From the NCBI GenBank assembly GCA_049568075.1, contig CP144911.1: 64,000 nt of DNA, one strand, 5' to 3'. The translations under genes were made by a program, and so were the position numbers. Below the pieces are notes generated by a model. It saw nothing but the letters and a program-made list of their open reading frames with translations, had not been told where the DNA came from and searched no databases. Below are positions 59,124 through 64,000 of this stretch, piece after piece. How positions within the stretch are numbered: position 1 is the first letter of the stretch; every line of letters begins with the position of its first letter. Source of the stretch: Gottfriedia sp049568075. GTDB lineage: Bacteria > Bacillota > Bacilli > Bacillales > Bacillaceae_G.

Positions 59124-61355
59124 TTAGATCGCCCTTTTCATTAAATTCTTCCATAATTTTAGGCATCTCTGCCAATTATCTTCCTGGCTAACTTGTTGAT
59201 ACAAGTATTGCTCATAATATATGGTTAATTCGGTCATTTCGCATGAAGTAAAAAGAGAATCAATATATTTTGCGTAATTTCTAAGTGTTTCGTTTTCGTT
59301 ACGCTTTAATCCATAACGAGCTAATTGACGTAATAAAGTAAGGTAAGCTGATTCTAGTCTATCGTCTTTTTTACTAAAACTGTAAAGTAACATGAAAAAG
59401 TAAGGAAGCCATTTTCTACGATTTAGATAAATGATACCTATAACAGCAAGAATCAGTCCTAGAGAAAGAAAAATCTCTTTCGAACCACTTATAATTGACT
59501 GTTTAATCTTATACCAGAGATTAGAAAAGTAATTTGTTTTTTCAGTTTTCTTTGTTTCTTTACCATTTACTTTATTTACTTCTTTAAGTTCAGGCATCGC
59601 TTTATTTTTAATTACATTTGTAGGTAAATCTTGCTGTTGAGTGGTAGATAAATTTTCATTGCTGTTATTGATATTTAGTTCATTTGAAAAGCCTTTAGTA
59701 GGTTCAAATGCCACCCAGCCTTGATTTGGTAAAAATACCTCAACCCATGAGTGAGCATCGTTAGCATTCACTTCGTAAATTTGTTTTGATGAGTCTTCTT
59801 TACTGTTTCTAACAAATTTACCGTCTGAGAATCCTTTAACCCAACGTGTTGGTATCCCTAGCGTTCTAAGCATTACTGCCATCGATGTGGAAAAATTATT
59901 ACAATAACCACTTTTCGTGTCAAATAAAAATTGGTCCACATAATCAACATTTTTACCTGGAAAAGCAACATCCTTTTGAGTATAAATGTATTCATTCCTT
60001 TCAAAGTAATTCTCTATTGCTTTCGCTTTGTCATACCAATTTGTTTTTCCTATTGTTATATGCTGAGCCAACTCACCTATTCGCTTAGGTAAATTTGCTG
60101 GTAATTGAGTATATTTTTGGTAAAAGTCAGCATCGATCAAATTTGAATCAAGTTTTACTGTTTTGATTAAATCTTTTGCTTTATATCTAGGTATTTCATA
60201 TTCTACTTCAAAACTGGTTGGAATTTCTGGAATGCTATCTTTATTGAAATAGCTAATTCTGTCAATAGTTGTGTCAACTTTAAAAACATTTCGATCTGGT
60301 TCAAAAGGTAGAATTTTTACTACTTTATTAATTCCTTCAGGATACATAATATAGTTATACTGATAGTTATCATAAATTGTGATCCTTGCTGTTTCAATAT
60401 TGGTCTCAATCGCATCTGGATAAGTATTTAACATTACAAAATCTTCTTTTTTTATAGGACGCTGCGCCGATGCTGAAGCAACCCAACCTCGACCTGTATA
60501 GGTGTCTTTAGTCTCCATTTTCCAATATATACTTTGGTTTGATTCATATTGAAAAATCGGGTCATCATTACCTTTTACAGGCCCGCCTAGTCTTGCATCA
60601 TCGGTATCGTACCCAACTGTATTTGTTCCTCCACCGGAACCAACATTGTCATCCTGGTTTGATACATGTAAAGACCAATTTGAGGAAATCCAGATTGGTG
60701 AAGGCTTAGGGGCAAAAAATCCAATTAGGACAAAAAGAGTAATCATACTAACGAGTGGAACCATCCATTTTTTTACATATTCTGAATAATAATTAACTCT
60801 TCCTTTATCCATTAGATTTTCAAAAGTTAATAAACCCATGGTTGTAAAGGCAAGTATTACTGTTCGAACAATGACAGGTTTGGCAACGTAGTCGGTAAGC
60901 GAATCTAAAAGAGTAATATATAAAACTGTCAAAAGGAATAAGAAAATGATCCAATTGCGGTTTAAAAAGAAATTGATGAAATAGACGATTATAGAAAGTG
61001 TAAGTAAGAATAATAATGTCTTGAATTCGTTAGTCAATTCATTAAAATGTCCATTTGTAAGCCAAATAATGTTCTGAACTATATATTTAATGAAAATTAA
61101 TATCCATCGAAAATGAAAGAAACCTAAATCGTAATGGAACCGATTAATGAAGATTAAAACTAAGAATATGTTTATAATCCATTGAAGGATTCTTTTTAAT
61201 TTAAAAAAAGATAATGTAAAAACTATAATCATGTATAACGTGAAGACTTTCATATGATACGTATTTGTTAAATGATCAATGGGCCTTATCCATTCCAATA
61301 ACAATAAACAGCCATAAGAATACAACAAAAATAAGGTGAAATTACTTTTTTTCAT
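59124..61355 (-). CDS. yebA: Transglutaminase-like membrane protein (TgpA/YebA type)
   Basis: 743 residues: six to seven N-terminal membrane helices (about 5-220), an extracellular transglutaminase domain, one more helix (about 625-645) and a cytoplasmic DUF4129-like tail. The Cys-His-Asp triad is visible: Cys in 'SGYCNNFSTSMAVMLRTLGIPTRWVKGF', His in 'NDAHSWVEVFLPNQGWVAFEPTKGF', Asp after it by pattern. It overlaps yeaD by 4 nt (ATGA). The MoxR-DUF58-transglutaminase operon is widespread and may link to protein or cell-surface quality control; the exact function is unknown. Confidence 0.9.
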   Translation of the reverse strand: MKKSNFTLFLLYSYGCLLLLEWIRPIDHLTNTYHMKVFTLYMIIVFTLSFFKLKRILQWIINIFLVLIFINRFHYDLGFFHFRWILIFIKYIVQNIIWLTNGHFNELTNEFKTLLFLLTLSIIVYFINFFLNRNWIIFLFLLTVLYITLLDSLTDYVAKPVIVRTVILAFTTMGLLTFENLMDKGRVNYYSEYVKKWMVPLVSMITLFVLIGFFAPKPSPIWISSNWSLHVSNQDDNVGSGGGTNTVGYDTDDARLGGPVKGNDDPIFQYESNQSIYWKMETKDTYTGRGWVASASAQRPIKKEDFVMLNTYPDAIETNIETARITIYDNYQYNYIMYPEGINKVVKILPFEPDRNVFKVDTTIDRISYFNKDSIPEIPTSFEVEYEIPRYKAKDLIKTVKLDSNLIDADFYQKYTQLPANLPKRIGELAQHITIGKTNWYDKAKAIENYFERNEYIYTQKDVAFPGKNVDYVDQFLFDTKSGYCNNFSTSMAVMLRTLGIPTRWVKGFSDGKFVRNSKEDSSKQIYEVNANDAHSWVEVFLPNQGWVAFEPTKGFSNELNINNSNENLSTTQQQDLPTNVIKNKAMPELKEVNKVNGKETKKTEKTNYFSNLWYKIKQSIISGSKEIFLSLGLILAVIGIIYLNRRKWLPYFFMLLYSFSKKDDRLESAYLTLLRQLARYGLKRNENETLRNYAKYIDSLFTSCEMTELTIYYEQYLYQQVSQEDNWQRCLKLWKNLMKRAI

Positions 61356-62569
61356 CGTATATCTCCCCCTGTAAAGGCTGCATTAAAATTACCTTCACGT
61401 ACAATGATTGTTCTCACCCCGTGTCCATTGGCGATTGAAATGAGTGATATTTCAGTTTCTGTTACGATCATAGACTCTGCCTTAATGACAAATATTGTAA
61501 ATGAGCCTTTTCTATTTTTAATAAAACTAGCTTTTTCGACCAATTTTTTCGATAAATGAGTGGTTATTAAGATATAAGATACACTTTGTTGAATGAAACG
61601 AAGTTCTTTTTCTAAAACCATCTCAATTGGTGAAGTATTATTTGCCTCTATTTTCGCAAGGTGGTAAAAAAGATTTTGAAAATGTCCTTCTCCCCCTCTA
61701 ATTGGAAAGCAATCTAGTTTTTTGTTATTTGTTAAAAGGCCAACCTGAATACCTTTTTTCAGGACAGTATGTAGAAAAGATGCAGTAAACGACACAATTG
61801 ATTCAAAAAGTTCATTTTGAGCACAATCCATTATGACAAACAGATCATTAGATTGTAATTCTTCAAACTCTTTTGTCATCAACTCATTTCGTTTAGCGGA
61901 AGCTTTCCAATTAATCCAGGAAAACCTATCTCCAGACTGGTATTCTCTTATACCCACAGCCATTGATATATCCCGCTGAATATGATGACTATACATTGTC
62001 GAGCCTTGATTATTTTGATGCTCAAGTGGACGATAATAAAGATCCGAATACTGAGGATATACTACGAATCTATTAATAATAGTGAATTTTATTTTCGATT
62101 CGAAAATACCAAGAGGATCACCAACCTTTATTGTTAAGGAATTAAAAATGTACTCCCCTCGTGGTAATTTGTGAATCATATAATCAAAGGAACATTCTTT
62201 TTTAAAGCCAGTTAAAATCAGCTCCTTTGTAAATTTTTGTTCATCAGTAGTTTGTAAATTATTTGAGTAATTTTCTTCTATTAAAAAATAAAATACAGGA
62301 AAAAAATTTGACTTTTTCACGGTTAAAATAACTTTTATCGGATCACCGAGCTGGAAACCGTTTTTAGGAAGTTCTCTAGTCACTTTCAGATTTTCCAAAG
62401 GATAAAAAGATAATGCAACACAGTATAAGATAAATGGTATAAAACTATAGAATAAAAACCAACTTACAAATCCTCCTTGAAACAAAGCATTCAAAAACAG
62501 TACTGGTAATAGAAAATATAACAATAGATACTTCCTGACTTTTTTGAGGACACGTAATTGTATTTTCAT
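61352..62569 (-). CDS. yeaD: DUF58 protein (YeaD type)
   Basis: 405 residues: two N-terminal helices (about 12-48), then a beta-rich part and a DUF58/VWA-like domain. The hallmark is 'DISMAVGIREYQSGDRFSWINWKASAKRNELMTKEFEE', i.e. R-x-Y-x-x-G-D-x-x-x-x-I-x-W-x-x-x-A-R/K, at about residues 199-236. It works with a MoxR ATPase as a presumed chaperone pair. It overlaps yeaC by one base (TAATG) and yebA by four. Confidence 0.9.
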   Translation of the reverse strand: MKIQLRVLKKVRKYLLLYFLLPVLFLNALFQGGFVSWFLFYSFIPFILYCVALSFYPLENLKVTRELPKNGFQLGDPIKVILTVKKSNFFPVFYFLIEENYSNNLQTTDEQKFTKELILTGFKKECSFDYMIHKLPRGEYIFNSLTIKVGDPLGIFESKIKFTIINRFVVYPQYSDLYYRPLEHQNNQGSTMYSHHIQRDISMAVGIREYQSGDRFSWINWKASAKRNELMTKEFEELQSNDLFVIMDCAQNELFESIVSFTASFLHTVLKKGIQVGLLTNNKKLDCFPIRGGEGHFQNLFYHLAKIEANNTSPIEMVLEKELRFIQQSVSYILITTHLSKKLVEKASFIKNRKGSFTIFVIKAESMIVTETEISLISIANGHGVRTIIVREGNFNAAFTGGDIR

Positions 62570-63528
62570 TATAATTTCACTTTCCTTTTTACAGGTACAG
62601 AAATCTTTTTAACAATATTTTTAATAATTTTTTCTGCAGTATTTCCTTCAAATTTTGATTCTGAATTTAAAATAATTCGGTGGGACAATACAAATGGAGC
62701 TAGATATTGTATATCATCCGGTAAAACGTAATCACGCCCAGACATGAATGCATATGCTTGTCCCGCTTTCATAAGTGCGATTGAACCTCTTGGACTTGCA
62801 CCCAAATAAACATTTCCGTCTAGTCTCGTACTATTAACAATACTCACAATATAATGCTTAATCGATTCATCGATAAAAACATTCTTCATTTCCTTTTGAA
62901 GCGATAGTAAACCATCAATGTCAATGACAGGTTTTAACTCTTCAATGGGAGGGATATTTTGCAACCTATTTAATATTTCTAGTTCTTCATCTATTGTCGG
63001 ATATCCCATTGTCATCTTTAACAAAAATCGATCTAGCTGTGCTTCAGGAAGTGGATATGTACCTTCATATTCAATTGGATTTTGTGTCGCCATAACGAAA
63101 AAGGGCTTGGCTAGTTCATAGGTTATCCCATCAATTGTTATACTTGCTTCCTCCAAACCTTCTAATAGTGCAGACTGTGTTTTTGGAGATGTTCGGTTAA
63201 TTTCATCAGCAAGGATAATATTTCCCATCAAAGGTCCTGGATGGAACTTAAACTCCATCTCTTTTGGATTATAAATTGAAACCCCTGTTACATCTGAAGG
63301 TAACAAGTCAGGGGTAAATTGAATTCTTCGGAAATTTGCATTAACGGATTTAGCAAGTGCTTTTACCATCATTGTTTTCCCAACACCCGGAACATCTTCC
63401 AATAAAACATGCCCTCCTGCAAGAAGGGCTACCAAACTAAGTTCGACTTCATTTCTTTTTCCAATCATTACATTTTCGATATTTGTAATGATATTTTTGA
63501 TTTCAGGATGCACTTTTTCGATGACCAC
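62569..63528 (-). CDS. yeaC: MoxR-family AAA+ ATPase (YeaC type), GTG start
   Basis: About 319 residues. Walker A 'GVGKTMMVKAL' follows 'LAGGHVLLEDVP' at about residue 50, Walker B is 'NIILADEINRTSPKTQSALLEGLEE' and sensor 1 'PFFVMATQNPIEYEGTYPLPEAQLDRFLLK'. MoxR ATPases help assemble or remodel partner proteins such as DUF58/VWA. I start at GTG 63528: AAGGAGGA is 8 nt upstream and the family's usual N-terminus begins there. The frame continues to 63597 without a ribosome-binding site. First gene of the operon. Confidence 0.92.
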   Translation of the reverse strand: MVIEKVHPEIKNIITNIENVMIGKRNEVELSLVALLAGGHVLLEDVPGVGKTMMVKALAKSVNANFRRIQFTPDLLPSDVTGVSIYNPKEMEFKFHPGPLMGNIILADEINRTSPKTQSALLEGLEEASITIDGITYELAKPFFVMATQNPIEYEGTYPLPEAQLDRFLLKMTMGYPTIDEELEILNRLQNIPPIEELKPVIDIDGLLSLQKEMKNVFIDESIKHYIVSIVNSTRLDGNVYLGASPRGSIALMKAGQAYAFMSGRDYVLPDDIQYLAPFVLSHRIILNSESKFEGNTAEKIIKNIVKKISVPVKRKVKL

Positions 63529-64000
63529 GTTTTTAATCCTCCTTAAAGTGTAGTAGTTTGTTAAAAAATAGCTTTTCATTTCATTGTTCGATTCCAATTA
63601 GGGATAATGTTCAAGGAGAATTAAAAAATAAATAGTTACTTTAAATTCTTCTTGGTTAATTGACTTATTCAATAAACCAATTGGAATAAATACAAATCGT
63701 TTGAATTGTAGGTGGTTAGAAACAAAATAATTACTAAACTTCGGTTTTACAATAAAAGGTTTTAAAAGTACAATTTTCATACTCCAATTAATGATCATGC
63801 TGACTATGGGGATCGTTATCTAAAGTATAGTATAATTTCAATAAAATTTCGATAATTTAAAATATTGACATGGGAAATAATTCCTATTTAATTGTTTTTC
63901 AAAAAGAATTTTAAAAGCAAGTATGTACTTGCTAAATATATCTTCCAACAACTTCGCACCATAATCTTATTTTGGGAAACACAATTTGCAGCGAATATAT
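63529..64000. other. Operon upstream region and window edge
   Basis: AT-rich sequence upstream of yeaC. A 66-codon frame on the minus strand (63598-63798) lacks a good ribosome-binding site and homology. The last 200 bp show no recognisable gene. Confidence 0.4.

Noticed and set aside
63598..63798. 66-codon minus-strand frame upstream of yeaC
   Set aside because: No adequate ribosome-binding site (GGAG only 1 nt from an internal ATG), no family match, and it may simply be an open AT-rich leader.

Overview
The window looks like a chromosomal segment of a low-GC, endospore-forming member of the Bacillaceae. The evidence is an alpha/beta-type small acid-soluble spore protein, the sleB-ypeB cortex-lysis pair, a proline T-box leader, a BirA operator in front of bioY, a close match to the Bacillus bmr/bmrR drug-efflux locus, a dlt locus, ugtP, uppP, and AGGAGG-type ribosome-binding sites nearly everywhere. 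The genus cannot be fixed from this sequence alone. I see no rRNA, tRNA, CRISPR array, recognisable IS transposase or prophage block.

Layout. 1-8.3 kb: two acetyltransferases, a glutathionyl-hydroquinone reductase, a luciferase-like monooxygenase, a cupredoxin, bmr-bmrR and a three-gene DUF2089/SHOCT-like operon. 8.3-12.9 kb: a tyrosine recombinase divergent from a double-HTH protein, threonine aldolase and small proteins. 13-19.6 kb: a cell-envelope region (thioesterase, a decayed AbrB-type membrane gene, a frameshifted dltC facing a dltX-dltB-dltD operon that lacks dltA, a UgtP-like glucosyltransferase, a PAP2 phosphatase). 20.4-23.3 kb: a ROK repressor, a VOC protein and an MFS transporter sharing operator-like palindromes. 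23.5-27 kb: two nearly identical cold-shock genes, each facing a promoter-terminator unit that looks like a small RNA gene. 27-33.6 kb: YCII protein, MarR plus ABC exporter, rifamycin phosphotransferase, LysE exporter. 33.7-39 kb: CHY zinc-finger protein, the bioY-yhfT-yhfS operon behind a BirA box, a VanZ remnant, a DUF3900 protein. 39-47.6 kb: EamA transporter, T-box-controlled proS, putP, SASP, an HMG-CoA-lyase-like protein without its metal ligands, uppP. 47.6-53.3 kb: a palindromic inserted element, then a small protein plus a 1640-residue DUF4132 protein. 53.3-64 kb: sleB-ypeB, an M23 peptidase with coiled coil, and the yeaC-yeaD-yebA (MoxR-DUF58-transglutaminase) operon.

Two themes stand out. 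First, gene decay: fragments of HxlR, AbrB, MerR, DUF1259 and VanZ genes lie between intact genes, and dltC is broken by a 4-bp tandem repeat. Second, RNA-level control: a T-box whose antiterminator/terminator module is duplicated, and two candidate small RNAs that share an identical 52-nt block. Their first ~18 nt are complementary, apart from a 2-nt bulge, to codons 4-10 of both neighbouring cold-shock mRNAs. This sRNA/csp arrangement is the best candidate here for something undescribed. It is an inference from sequence, and the complementary block could instead be a decayed inverted copy of the csp start.
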